NCBI GenBank assembly: GCA_947494995.1
Contig: CANLWY010000012.1
Span: 1-33,461 of the forward strand
Direction of reading: 5' to 3'
DNA: 33,461 nucleotides
Source of the DNA: an uncultured Campylobacterales bacterium
GTDB taxonomy: Bacteria > Campylobacterota > Campylobacteria > Campylobacterales > Arcobacteraceae
The position numbers and the translations under genes were made by a program. How positions within the stretch are numbered: the stretch's first letter is position 1; every line of letters starts with the position of its first letter. Under the pieces are notes generated by a model, which searched no databases, was not told the DNA's origin, and saw only the letters and a list, made by a program, of their open reading frames with translations. Below are positions 1-6,878 of the stretch, in pieces.

Positions 1-71
1 ATTGATTTTTACTATTAGATTTGTGTTATTTTTTGATTTTTGGTAATATTTAGTATTAAACTGTAATATTT

Positions 72-99
72 TTGACATTTTCTAGACCCCTCATAAAAT
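72..99 (+). promoter_or_regulatory. Sigma70-type promoter upstream of the small HTH gene
   Basis: TTGACA at 72-77 and TAAAAT at 94-99, 16-bp spacer. It points toward the HTH gene starting at 246, leaving an untranslated leader of roughly 140 nt that carries several TACCATT/AATGGTA motifs. The -35 is a perfect consensus; use in the cell is inferred. Confidence 0.5.
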
Positions 100-118
100 G
101 TGAATTCCAGGAATAAAT

Positions 119-220
119 ACCATTATATTAAAATAAATGGTAAATATTCCCAAAAGTGATTAAAGAAATTATATTGGTCTCTAACTTAAAAAAATATTAA
201 TTTTGGTAATAGTTACCATT
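119..220. promoter_or_regulatory. Inverted ACCATT/AATGGT motifs, candidate operator of the HTH gene
   Basis: ACCATT at 119-124 is mirrored by AATGGT at 136-141, and a further GGTAA-TAG-TTACC palindrome lies around 205-218, ending in ACCATT at 215-220. A related GGTAATATTT stands near 42. All sit between the TTGACA promoter and the GTG start at 246, where an autorepressor would bind. No binding data; the link to the HTH protein is inference from position and symmetry. Confidence 0.35.
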
Positions 221-245
221 AAATATTAAAAAAATAGGAATAATT

Positions 246-461
246 GTGACAAAAAGTGAATTAGCTAAAAGAATAAATGTAGATATTAAAACATTATCTA
301 ACTGGGAAAATTCAAAACCTGAGTTAATAAAATTAATAAATCTAGGATTATCTGCTGAAAAACACATTATAAATACGCAAACATTTTTAAAAGAAATGGA
401 AATGTTAAAAGATAAAACAGAAATTGACAAATCTTTATTAAAAGAGATTAAACAAAATTAA
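246..461 (+). CDS. Small helix-turn-helix DNA-binding protein
   Basis: A 71-residue protein with a GTG start. Residues 3-22 (SELAKRINVDIKTLSNWENS) read as an XRE/lambda-repressor type helix-turn-helix: an LAKRINV first helix, then a recognition helix TLSNWE. The rest is charged and helical, too short for a sensing domain, so it is probably a compact dimeric regulator. AGGA lies 7-8 nt before the GTG. The leader between its promoter and start holds inverted ACCATT/AATGGT motifs that could be its own operator. It converges with the NACHT gene, so it is not in that operon. Similar small HTH proteins are common in Campylobacterota accessory regions; the target is unknown. Confidence 0.6.
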   Translation: MTKSELAKRINVDIKTLSNWENSKPELIKLINLGLSAEKHIINTQTFLKEMEMLKDKTEIDKSLLKEIKQN

Positions 462-495
462 GATAAGTAGTGTATGATAAAAAAGTAATATATCA

Positions 496-539
496 ATCTG
501 CAATTAAAATATTTAAAGATGAATAATATAATTGCAGAT
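496..539. repeat. 10-bp inverted repeat between convergent genes
   Basis: ATCTGCAATT at 496-505 is exactly mirrored by AATTGCAGAT at 530-539, 24-nt loop. It sits between the 3' ends of the convergent HTH and NACHT genes, so a bidirectional transcription end is the simplest reading. The loop is long and there is no T tract, so it may instead be a protein-binding site. Confidence 0.4.
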
Positions 540-577
540 ATGAAGTTATTTAATATTAAAGTTTATATTAAAAATAT

Positions 578-2356
578 TTATAAGTCCAATAACATATCTA
601 AATCTTCCATTGTATTTTCATGCTTCTTTTTTAATTTTTTATAAGCTTTAAAGCAACAACCTAAATATTCAATGGAAGAAATACTTTTTCCTTTTAAAAG
701 ATCAGTCATAATAGGACTTCTTGAATTAATATTCTCTTTCGTATAAACAGATACATCAACAAAATATTTTTCTTTATAATAATCAGTAAGTTCTTTTATC
801 CCTTTTTTATTCATAAAAATATAATCAGAATAGTTTTCTACAGACATTCTAACTATATTTGACATTATACTTCCATTATCAGTTAATGTAAGTGTAACTT
901 GATTATCATCAGGACAATTTATTTCACTATAAGAGTATTTAAAATATCTATATGCATGAGTAATACCAATTTTATTATTAACTTTTAATAATTTAAATAA
1001 CTTTTCTAATTGAGGAATTAGTAATAATCTTTCGGTTAATTCAGGGTTTATTTCTAGTAATAAATTGAATACATCATCTTGATTTATATTTTGTAAATAT
1101 CTTTTTATAAGTTTTTCTTGTACTTCAGGTTGAGAGTTTGAAATTTGTAAAGAAACAAAATATTCTTGAAAAGATCTATGTGAGAATGCAATTTCTAATC
1201 CCTCTTCCATTAATAAACATGCAGAAGATAATAAATCATCTAAGTAATATTCTTCTTCAAAATTAAAACATAACTTTTTTTTACTTTTTTTTATATAATC
1301 AATACATGTTGACCTTGACATTTTAAAAAATCTTTTTTCGTATGTTTGTAAACAAAACAGAGCAAAAACTCTTGAAAAATCTTGAATATCTAAAGTTGTT
1401 AATCTAACCCTTTTATAACCACCTTTGTTTGCATCATGTCTTTGAAATAATGCTTCATATGCTTGATTATAAAAAACACTTAGTTTAGAAGGTATTTCTG
1501 CATTTTCTCCGTAGGTTAATAGCATAATAGAAAGTAATAATGGATTAGATAAAAAAGAAGCATGTTTATTAAATAATTTATTTTTTAAATCATTTGAAAA
1601 TTTATCTTTAATTTCCTCATCATAAGGTAATTTATTTATTAATTTTATAGCAGATTTTAAAGTTAAAGGATCAATTTTAAATATTTTAAAATCATCAATA
1701 CCTTGAAAAACATCATCCGGTCTTGTAGAAATAAATATAGGACAGTCAGGAAAAGAGTTTGATAAGTTTTTAATTTGCTTCAATAGTTTTTTTCTTATAG
1801 AATGATTTACTTCATCATATCCATCTAAAAAAAATGCAAAATGCCCGTCTTTCATTGCTTTTTTTATATATTCCTCTGAAAGTTTAAATTCAAACGATTC
1901 TAATGTAAAATTTATATAATCCAAAAGTTTCTTATTAGCACTATTTAAATCTCTTAATTCAATTAAGACTGGAGTATAATTTTTTTCTTTAATACAGTTT
2001 AAAAATAAATGTTTCATCAAAACAGATTTACCTGTACCTCCAGTACCCATAATAACAATTCGTTTGGAGTTTTTTACACATTCACTAATATTAGGTTTAT
2101 TAATAACAAAATTACCGGAAGAAATACTGATTGGTTCATAATATGTATATAAATCAACAGATTCATTTCTAATGAAAAAAGATTTAGACTTAGAATATTT
2201 ATTTCTTGTTATAATTAAATATTCAGTATATGCAGTTTTCATTTTAAGTTTTAATGATTGATCTGCTTCTTTTAAACTTTTTTTTCCTAAGCTATATATT
2301 TTACCTAAATTGTTTGCAACAAAATCTGCAACGAATTTACCTTCATCCATCTTCAT
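578..2356 (-). CDS. NACHT-domain NTPase (STAND family), candidate phage-defence protein
   Basis: A 592-residue protein. An N-terminal segment of about 95 residues matches nothing I recognise. It is followed by a NACHT ATPase: Walker A GTGGTGKS at 104-111, Walker B FFLDGYDEV at 175-183, and sensor-like ISTRPDD at 209-215, then an all-helical half (about 260-450) and a roughly 130-residue C-terminal domain. No leucine-rich, WD40 or TPR repeats are visible, so this resembles the short bacterial NACHT proteins (bNACHT) tied to anti-phage immunity rather than long Avs proteins. The annotated ATG overlaps the HNH gene by 14 bp. The in-frame ATG at 2350 has a better-spaced AAAAAGGA and may be the real start (8-bp overlap). 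The overlap implies translational coupling to the HNH nuclease. Defence function is inferred. Confidence 0.8.
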   Translation of the reverse strand: MKMDEGKFVADFVANNLGKIYSLGKKSLKEADQSLKLKMKTAYTEYLIITRNKYSKSKSFFIRNESVDLYTYYEPISISSGNFVINKPNISECVKNSKRIVIMGTGGTGKSVLMKHLFLNCIKEKNYTPVLIELRDLNSANKKLLDYINFTLESFEFKLSEEYIKKAMKDGHFAFFLDGYDEVNHSIRKKLLKQIKNLSNSFPDCPIFISTRPDDVFQGIDDFKIFKIDPLTLKSAIKLINKLPYDEEIKDKFSNDLKNKLFNKHASFLSNPLLLSIMLLTYGENAEIPSKLSVFYNQAYEALFQRHDANKGGYKRVRLTTLDIQDFSRVFALFCLQTYEKRFFKMSRSTCIDYIKKSKKKLCFNFEEEYYLDDLLSSACLLMEEGLEIAFSHRSFQEYFVSLQISNSQPEVQEKLIKRYLQNINQDDVFNLLLEINPELTERLLLIPQLEKLFKLLKVNNKIGITHAYRYFKYSYSEINCPDDNQVTLTLTDNGSIMSNIVRMSVENYSDYIFMNKKGIKELTDYYKEKYFVDVSVYTKENINSRSPIMTDLLKGKSISSIEYLGCCFKAYKKLKKKHENTMEDLDMLLDL

Positions 2357-3260
2357 CCTTTTTAATTTTATTTTTTAATTCTTCAATTGTTAATGTTTTA
2401 TCTTTTTTTCTATGTATTATTACATGACAGTTTGCACATAATGGTATTAAATCTGTTTTTGGATTTACTTTTGTTTCTTTTGTTTCTGAAAGTGGTTTTA
2501 TATGATGTACTTGAATGTAATCTTTTCCATGTTCTCCGTAAGTATCAAAAAAATTAAATCCACAGGCTTTACATGTAGTTCCATGTATTTTAATTGCTGT
2601 TTCTCTTAGTTTTGGATCTCTTTCATAGACAGTTGTATATCTTTGAGTTTTTTTACCTTCTGGTTTTGATTCTAAGTCATCTAAGTCTTTAATTTCTTTT
2701 GGAGCAATAGTCTTTGCTTTTATTATATTATCTAAGAGATCATATAAATTAGTTTTTATTTTTGTAAAATATTTAACTCCACCTATATGATATTTTCTTT
2801 CAACATTATCACAATATCTGTCAATTTGATTTCTAATAACATCATTTATATTTTTATCTTGTGCTCCAAAAATATAGAAGCTATTACTTATTATTGTTTC
2901 TCTAATTTCTTCTATAGTAGATGGTTTTTGTAAAACATGAAATGCTTTTATTACGGCATTATTAATTGTTTTTTTATAAACTATAAAACCTAAAGATTGA
3001 AGTTTTTTTTCCACAGGTATTCCACCATTAAACTCACTATTTAATAAAGGTTTTTCTGTGGGGTATTCATATTTAAATGATACGCCTATAATAGCTTTGG
3101 AATCATATTCTTTATTATTGTGCTCAATATAGTATGTAGTAGCTTCTCCATAGCCATATTTACTTAAGAAGTTTTCTTTTCCAAGTTCATCATATTCTTT
3201 GATTGTTTGTATAATTGAATTTTTATTTTTAATACTATTTATTGTTCTATTGTTTTTCAT
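2343..3260 (-). CDS. HNH endonuclease with ScoMcrA-like head and HARE-HTH-like middle domain
   Basis: 305 residues. Residues 20-95 resemble the N-terminal head of ScoMcrA-like type IV restriction enzymes (a KYGYGEATTYYI segment, then a YDSKAIIG segment). Residues 100-180 resemble a HARE-HTH winged helix, a fold common in restriction proteins. Residues 225-285 form an HNH nuclease: zinc-type Cys pairs at 230/233 and 275/278, the catalytic HH at 252-253, and a final His at 283. It is therefore likely to cut DNA, perhaps modified DNA. It is the first gene of a two-gene operon whose stop overlaps the start of the NACHT ATPase. The promoter is one of the four with 12-bp-spaced TGAC boxes. The combination suggests a nuclease/STAND-ATPase defence pair; substrate unknown. 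Confidence 0.75.
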   Translation of the reverse strand: MKNNRTINSIKNKNSIIQTIKEYDELGKENFLSKYGYGEATTYYIEHNNKEYDSKAIIGVSFKYEYPTEKPLLNSEFNGGIPVEKKLQSLGFIVYKKTINNAVIKAFHVLQKPSTIEEIRETIISNSFYIFGAQDKNINDVIRNQIDRYCDNVERKYHIGGVKYFTKIKTNLYDLLDNIIKAKTIAPKEIKDLDDLESKPEGKKTQRYTTVYERDPKLRETAIKIHGTTCKACGFNFFDTYGEHGKDYIQVHHIKPLSETKETKVNPKTDLIPLCANCHVIIHRKKDKTLTIEELKNKIKKDEDG

Positions 3261-3325
3261 AATTAATAAGTTTATATAATATCATATTGATATTTGAAAT
3301 TCTGTCCTTCTTAGATATGTAATTA

Positions 3326-3357
3326 ATCATATATAAAAAGTGTCAAAATTTACGTCA
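3326..3357 (-). promoter_or_regulatory. Promoter P1 with 12-bp-spaced TGAC boxes (HNH-NACHT operon)
   Basis: On the minus strand, TGAC occurs at 3357-3354 and 3345-3342 (period 12). The second box extends to TGACAC (3345-3340), then 8 nt, then TATGAT at 3331-3326 as the -10. The spacing equals that of three other promoters in this window. No box sits at 17 bp from the -10, so these are better read as activator or repressor sites than as a sigma70 -35. Confidence 0.55.
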
Positions 3358-3392
3358 AAGTTTTAATAAATCTTTTAAAAAGTTAGAAAGTT

Positions 3393-3426
3393 TGTGACAT
3401 GTTTTGTGACATATTTTTGATAAAAT
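3393..3426 (+). promoter_or_regulatory. Promoter P2 with 12-bp-spaced GTGAC boxes (3577 cassette)
   Basis: GTGAC at 3394-3398 and 3406-3410 (period 12). TGACAT at 3407-3412 is followed by exactly 8 nt and TAAAAT at 3421-3426, preceded by GA. It lies back-to-back with P1, with about 36 bp between the box arrays. It would transcribe the 28-codon leader ORF at 3451 and the membrane-protein gene at 3577. Confidence 0.6.
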
Positions 3427-3450
3427 TGTTAGATTAAACAAGAAGAAACA

Positions 3451-3537
3451 ATGACATATGAATCACTAAAAATTAATGATGAACAATTTTTATTCCTTTT
3501 ATATTTGTTTTTTATCTTGATAGAAAAAATAGTTTAA
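3451..3537 (+). CDS. Possible 28-residue hydrophobic leader peptide
   Basis: ATG at 3451, about 25 nt after the P2 -10 box, weak AAGAAG ribosome site upstream. It encodes 28 residues: a charged start (MTYESLKINDEQ), a hydrophobic stretch (FLFLLYLFFILI), then EKIV. It ends 39 nt before the 3577 gene. It could be a leader controlling the next gene, a small membrane peptide, or chance. A similarly placed hydrophobic leader ORF follows promoter P4. Confidence 0.3.
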   Translation: MTYESLKINDEQFLFLLYLFFILIEKIV

Positions 3538-3576
3538 TTGAAAATTAGAAGGTACTCAAATATATAAAGGTAAAAA

Positions 3577-4257
3577 ATGAATATAAAAGAAATATTTTTC
3601 AAAAAGAACATTAAAGAGTTAACTCTTAATGAGCTATATAAAATACTAGTTATCTCTGCATTTATACTTGCAATAATTTTAATTACTAGTTTTTTTATTA
3701 CTTTAATGTCTGGAGATTTTGAATCAGTAGTGAAATTATTAGTTCCAATAGGAGTGTTATTATCAGCAGGTTTAGCTTCAGCCAGTGTAATGAAATCAAT
3801 TGAGAATACGAATAAAATTGAAGAAGAAAAATACTTAAAAGAAAAAAATTTTATTAATAACAGGTTGACTGTTTATTTTGATAAGCTATATCTTGCAACA
3901 AACTCATTAAGAGGGACATTAGGCAATCCAATATCTGAAAAAATATATGTAGAAGAACTAAAAGAATTATCAAAAACAATATTAAATGATAATAGTTTTA
4001 TTTCAAATATTAGAGGTGAGATGTTATCAAAACTATTATCGAGTTTAGATATGCTATTAGGAACATTTGGTACAGAAATAGATAAAGAAAAAAGAGAAGA
4101 ATACAATAAAACAGTGGAAGAAAATATTATGGTTTTATATTTTATTATGAAAAGTATTGCAAGTGAAAAAGAAGTTGAAATATTAAGTTTAAAAAAATTA
4201 GAAAATCTTGATGATGATATTAAAATATTTTCTGAAAAAATAAAAGACATAGAATAA
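3577..4257 (+). CDS. Membrane protein of unknown function, two N-terminal membrane segments
   Basis: 226 residues, family not recognised. Two hydrophobic helices at about 22-46 and 52-72 are separated by a short acidic loop (GDFES), then a cytoplasmic helical region rich in Lys/Glu (about 75-226) with coiled-coil character. It sits alone between a GTGAC-box promoter (P2) and a 3' repeat (A), the same frame as the PARIS-like operon at the other end of the window. By that context it may be a defence or effector gene, such as a membrane effector; this is inference. The start has only a moderate ribosome site (AAAGG about 8 nt upstream). Confidence 0.6.
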   Translation: MNIKEIFFKKNIKELTLNELYKILVISAFILAIILITSFFITLMSGDFESVVKLLVPIGVLLSAGLASASVMKSIENTNKIEEEKYLKEKNFINNRLTVYFDKLYLATNSLRGTLGNPISEKIYVEELKELSKTILNDNSFISNIRGEMLSKLLSSLDMLLGTFGTEIDKEKREEYNKTVEENIMVLYFIMKSIASEKEVEILSLKKLENLDDDIKIFSEKIKDIE

Positions 4258-4280
4258 AATTATATTAATAAGGAGCTATT

Positions 4281-4400
4281 GTTGTTCCTTTTTTTGTTCC
4301 CAAATCATATTAAATCATAAAGTAACTGTCACAATAAATTACATAACTACGAAATTCAGCTTATAGTTATAATTCAGCTTATAGTTGTACCTAAGTTATA
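4281..4400 (+). repeat. 3' cassette repeat, copy A
   Basis: Begins with a T-rich GTTCCTTTTTTTGTTCCC, then CATATTAAATCATAAAGTAAC (last base 4325), and ends with two tandem copies of AATTCAGCTTATAGTT (4353-4368 and 4371-4386, period 18). Copy C at 29535-29638 matches it almost base for base from CATATTAAAT to GCTTATAGTTAT; copy B at 5805-5897 is more diverged. It lies about 25 nt after the stop of the 3577 gene, same orientation. AAGGA...TCCTT before the T run may form a weak terminator. Confidence 0.6.
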
Positions 4401-4707
4401 AACACACCTATTTAAGGGATTTAAGAAGTTTTAAATTCTTTATTGTTCCCAAATAAGTTAAAATCTTTTCCTAAATCAATATTTATACTATTTATAACAC
4501 TTGCATAGTGAGCTAAAGTAACTTTTGGAGATGAACGTTCAAAAAGTTATGATACTCATCATTTTATATAAAAGTACGAATTCTTATTCTTTTAAAAATT
4601 GATGTTATAAAAAATATAAATATATAAAAAGAGAATATGAAATTATGAAATCAATATTAATATAAAATATTATATAATCTATATTATTATATAGTAAGGG
4701 ATAATAT
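4401..4707. other. Gene-free AT-rich stretch
   Basis: No convincing ORF. TTGTTCCCAAAT near 4443-4454 repeats the same 12-mer of repeat A (near 4294), so a decayed second copy of the repeat may begin here. The final 100 bp are almost pure A/T and contain several possible -10 boxes for the gene at 4708, none with a clear partner. Confidence 0.4.
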
Positions 4708-5385
4708 ATGGTTAATATATATGGATTTGAATTTTCATTAACATGGATAGCACTATTGTTTTTAACATATAGTATATTTTTTATCTGGATAATAGGAAAA
4801 ATTGAAAAAAAATTTAATAAAAAAAAAGAAAGAATAAAAGAACTTGAGGAAGCATTACTTCAAAAAGACAATATTCTACAAGAAAATATAGAAAAAAATA
4901 CAAAAGAAAAAGATTTCATAGAGAACTTATTAGAAAGTAGTAAAAAATTTACAGATAAATTTGAGTCAGAAGAAATAGAACAAAAGAAAAAAACTGAAAA
5001 GAGTAGAATTCAAAGAGGCAAAGAGTTTGAATGGCAAATATATAATCATTACAATAATTTAGGTTATCAAGTAGAAAATAGAAGTGCAAAATATAAAAAA
5101 CTTGATGGCGGTATTGATATACTTGCTAAAAAAGGTAATTTATATACACTAATACAATGTAAAAACTTTGCACCTACTACAAAAATAAAACATAACTTAG
5201 TAAAAGAGTTTCACGCAAATTGTATTGATTTTATAAATAAAAATTCAAAAAAACTAAATGATGAAAACACTAAGTTTCTATTAGTCATTTCAAATTATGA
5301 ATCTTTAGAAATCTCTGCTTTGCATTATTTAAATGACAAAATAAATAAATGTGAATATCTTGAAATTAAATATATAGAAGAATAA
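4708..5385 (+). CDS. Membrane-anchored Mrr-like restriction endonuclease
   Basis: 225 residues in three parts: a membrane helix at about 10-31, a Glu/Lys-rich coiled coil at about 33-100, and a PD-(D/E)XK nuclease domain from 101. Catalytic-type residues are E106 (GKEFE), D137 (GGID) and the Q150-C151-K152 triad (LIQCKNF), as in Mrr_cat proteins. A VKEFHANC helix follows. It is paralogous to the 32114-32761 protein, sharing GID, IQCKN and VKEFH in order, but that one has no membrane helix. It begins 13 nt upstream of, and probably in one operon with, a secreted Cys-rich protein. Tethering a nuclease to the inner membrane would suit cutting incoming DNA, which is inference. Confidence 0.75.
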   Translation: MVNIYGFEFSLTWIALLFLTYSIFFIWIIGKIEKKFNKKKERIKELEEALLQKDNILQENIEKNTKEKDFIENLLESSKKFTDKFESEEIEQKKKTEKSRIQRGKEFEWQIYNHYNNLGYQVENRSAKYKKLDGGIDILAKKGNLYTLIQCKNFAPTTKIKHNLVKEFHANCIDFINKNSKKLNDENTKFLLVISNYESLEISALHYLNDKINKCEYLEIKYIEE

Positions 5386-5398
5386 AAGAGGAAAGAAA

Positions 5399-5770
5399 AT
5401 GAAGTTAAAACTAGTATTGTTAATATGTATAGGGTTTTTAATCAATATTTATGCAAATGAAAAGTTTGAATTATATAGTTACAACATCAAAGATATTCAG
5501 AATTGTAATAAATTAGATAAAAATAAATTAGTTGATTGTTGTAAGTATAAAAATACATTTATTTTGTATTACAAAAAAATTGAAAATATAATTTTAAAAT
5601 GGGATGTACCTCATTGCAAAGAAAAAAGTAAAAATTTAAAAGATATAGATGGCATACCAATAATTTTAATAGCAGTAGAAAATCCTGATATATACACTGG
5701 TCATGAGTTTACAGTAGAAACTTGTAAGACTAAAGATAAAATATATTACAAAGTTGTTAATAAAATATAG
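5399..5770 (+). CDS. Small secreted Cys-containing protein, unknown function
   Basis: 123 residues. A clear signal peptide (Lys-Leu-Lys start, hydrophobic to about residue 17, then IYANE as a likely cleavage site) leads into a mature domain with six cysteines after the signal (NC, DCC, HC, TC contexts), some probably disulfide-bonded in the periplasm. It follows the membrane-anchored nuclease by 13 nt with GAGGAAAG as ribosome site, so the two are co-expressed. I do not recognise the family. A periplasmic partner of a membrane-tethered nuclease would be unusual; it could equally be an unrelated cargo gene. Repeat B begins about 35 nt downstream. Confidence 0.6.
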   Translation: MKLKLVLLICIGFLINIYANEKFELYSYNIKDIQNCNKLDKNKLVDCCKYKNTFILYYKKIENIILKWDVPHCKEKSKNLKDIDGIPIILIAVENPDIYTGHEFTVETCKTKDKIYYKVVNKI

Positions 5771-5804
5771 AATTAAAATTCTTATAAAGAATAAATATAA
5801 TTAG

Positions 5805-5897
5805 CTGTTCTTTTTTTGTTCAAAAATTATAAAGTAACAGTCTTAAGATATTCTATAATTAGAAGAATCAACTTACAATTGTACCTAACTATCAACT
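5805..5897 (+). repeat. 3' cassette repeat, copy B (diverged)
   Basis: Shares with copies A and C the T-rich GTTCTTTTTTTGTTC start, ATTATAAAGTAACAGTC, and a tail TTACAATTGTACCTAACTAT that parallels TTATAGTTGTACCTAAGTTAT of copy A. It starts about 35 nt after the stop of the secreted protein, same orientation. The middle is diverged, so it is an older or unselected copy. Confidence 0.45.
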
Positions 5898-5975
5898 ATC
5901 TATTTTACATCCAAATACTTTAACTTTAAAATATATACTTTTAGATAATATACAAAAAAATTTTGGAGAATTAAA

Positions 5976-6278
5976 ATGGCTAAATTTATAAAACTAAAAC
6001 TTGAAGAGACATATCAGATTCCTGATGAGTGGGAATTAGTTCAAAATGAAGAAGGAATTACGAAGATAAAAGTTTCTGAAAATGAATATTATGACTTTGG
6101 AAGTATGCCTTATTGTTCAGCATCTGTAGAGGCTGATGAAGAGATGATGTTAACACCTGAAGAATTCTTAGACTTACAAAGCAGGGGACTAGATTTAATA
6201 GTTGCAGATGGTAAGTTATCTAAAATAGAAGATAAAAATGAAATTGAGGAAATCCTTCAACTTGAAAATGAAGAATAA
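5976..6278 (+). CDS. Small acidic protein of unknown function
   Basis: 100 residues, strongly acidic, especially at the C-terminus (a run of Glu-Glu-Ile-Leu-Gln then ENEE). No signal peptide, membrane segment or known motif apart from a conserved-looking FGSMPYCSASVEADEE segment at about 41-57. TTGGAGAA 8 nt before the ATG is a good ribosome site. It stands alone between repeat B and a strong bidirectional terminator. The regular codon use and good start argue that it is real. Acidity alone could suggest a DNA mimic or inhibitor, but nothing here proves that. Confidence 0.6.
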   Translation: MAKFIKLKLEETYQIPDEWELVQNEEGITKIKVSENEYYDFGSMPYCSASVEADEEMMLTPEEFLDLQSRGLDLIVADGKLSKIEDKNEIEEILQLENEE

Positions 6279-6285
6279 AAGATAT

Positions 6286-6310
6286 ATCTAGACACTTAAA
6301 GTGTCTAGAT
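6286..6310. terminator. Bidirectional terminator hairpin
   Basis: ATCTAGACACTT (6286-6297) pairs perfectly with AAGTGTCTAGAT (6299-6310), followed by TTTT on the plus strand and preceded by A-rich sequence. It lies between the convergent 3' ends of the 5976 and 6334 genes. Confidence 0.8.
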
Positions 6311-6333
6311 TTTATAAAATAGTATAAAGATTC

Positions 6334-6747
6334 TTAGAATCCTGCAGAGTAACCTCTACTTGAATGACTCTTAATTAATCCATAATAAGTTTTATCTCTG
6401 ATCTGTTTAATCATGTTTCTTAAAGTAAAGATTGATGTACTCTTATCTTTCCATGCATTCTTTTTAATTGTATCTACATCTACAATTGTACCTTGACTTT
6501 TTAATATTGTATGGAAAATTGCCATTTGTGTTTTAGTTAAACCTACATCAATATTCTTTCTATCAAATACTTTTTTTACTACTTTGTCATAGTAAAAACC
6601 TTTACCTAAATCGATTCTACTATCAATTTGTTGGCTTAATATTTCTTTTAACGTATCTTCTACAGATAAGTTGTATTCTTTTGATTTACTTTTAAGAAAT
6701 CTTTCCATTTCTTTTGTCAAATCAATTGTTAATATATTTGTACTCAT
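6334..6747 (-). CDS. Receiver-less OmpR/PhoB-type winged-helix regulator
   Basis: 137 residues. The N-terminal 45 residues resemble a ribbon-helix-helix or helical dimerisation segment (ILTIDLTKEMERFLKSK); residues about 50-137 are an OmpR/PhoB winged helix (LTKTQMAIFHTIL helix, IFTLRNMIKQIRDK recognition helix, GLIKSHSSRGYSAGF wing). There is no phospho-receiver domain, so it cannot be a standard two-component regulator and probably acts by dimerising. Upstream are a TATAAT -10 and two 11-bp-spaced ACAAT (ATTGT on the coding strand) half-sites, the spacing expected for OmpR-type proteins, so it may control itself. GAGAGAA precedes the ATG. Confidence 0.75.
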   Translation of the reverse strand: MSTNILTIDLTKEMERFLKSKSKEYNLSVEDTLKEILSQQIDSRIDLGKGFYYDKVVKKVFDRKNIDVGLTKTQMAIFHTILKSQGTIVDVDTIKKNAWKDKSTSIFTLRNMIKQIRDKTYYGLIKSHSSRGYSAGF

Positions 6748-6810
6748 AATTTGATTCTCTCTTTTTTATTTGTATTATAACATACTATATTATAAGAAAC
6801 CTTAAAGATG

Positions 6811-6830
6811 AGACAATTTTGAGACAATTC
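6811..6830 (-). promoter_or_regulatory. 11-bp-spaced ACAAT direct repeat upstream of the winged-helix regulator
   Basis: GAGACAATTTT and GAGACAATTC are adjacent copies with ACAAT at 6813-6817 and 6824-6828 (period 11). This is typical OmpR-family operator geometry. On the minus strand it lies upstream of a TATAAT -10 for the regulator at 6747. On the plus strand a TATAAT also follows at 6835-6840, so the direction served is not certain. Confidence 0.5.
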
Positions 6831-6878
6831 TTATTATAATTTAATAAATGACTTAAAAGTGACTCTTTTTTTATATAA

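Noticed and set aside
3715-3725. Second copy of the tRNA-Leu core GATTTTGAATC
   Set aside because: It lies inside the 3577 coding sequence with no further tRNA similarity. A chance match is possible in DNA this AT-rich.
4281-5897. Repeats A, B and C as integron attC sites
   Set aside because: Position after each gene fits, but the conserved core sites (RYYYAAC and GTTRRRY) are not present in the right places and no integron integrase gene is in the window.
6334-6747. RHH-type antitoxin of a toxin-antitoxin pair
   Set aside because: The C-terminus is a full PhoB-type winged helix and no toxin-like gene adjoins it.
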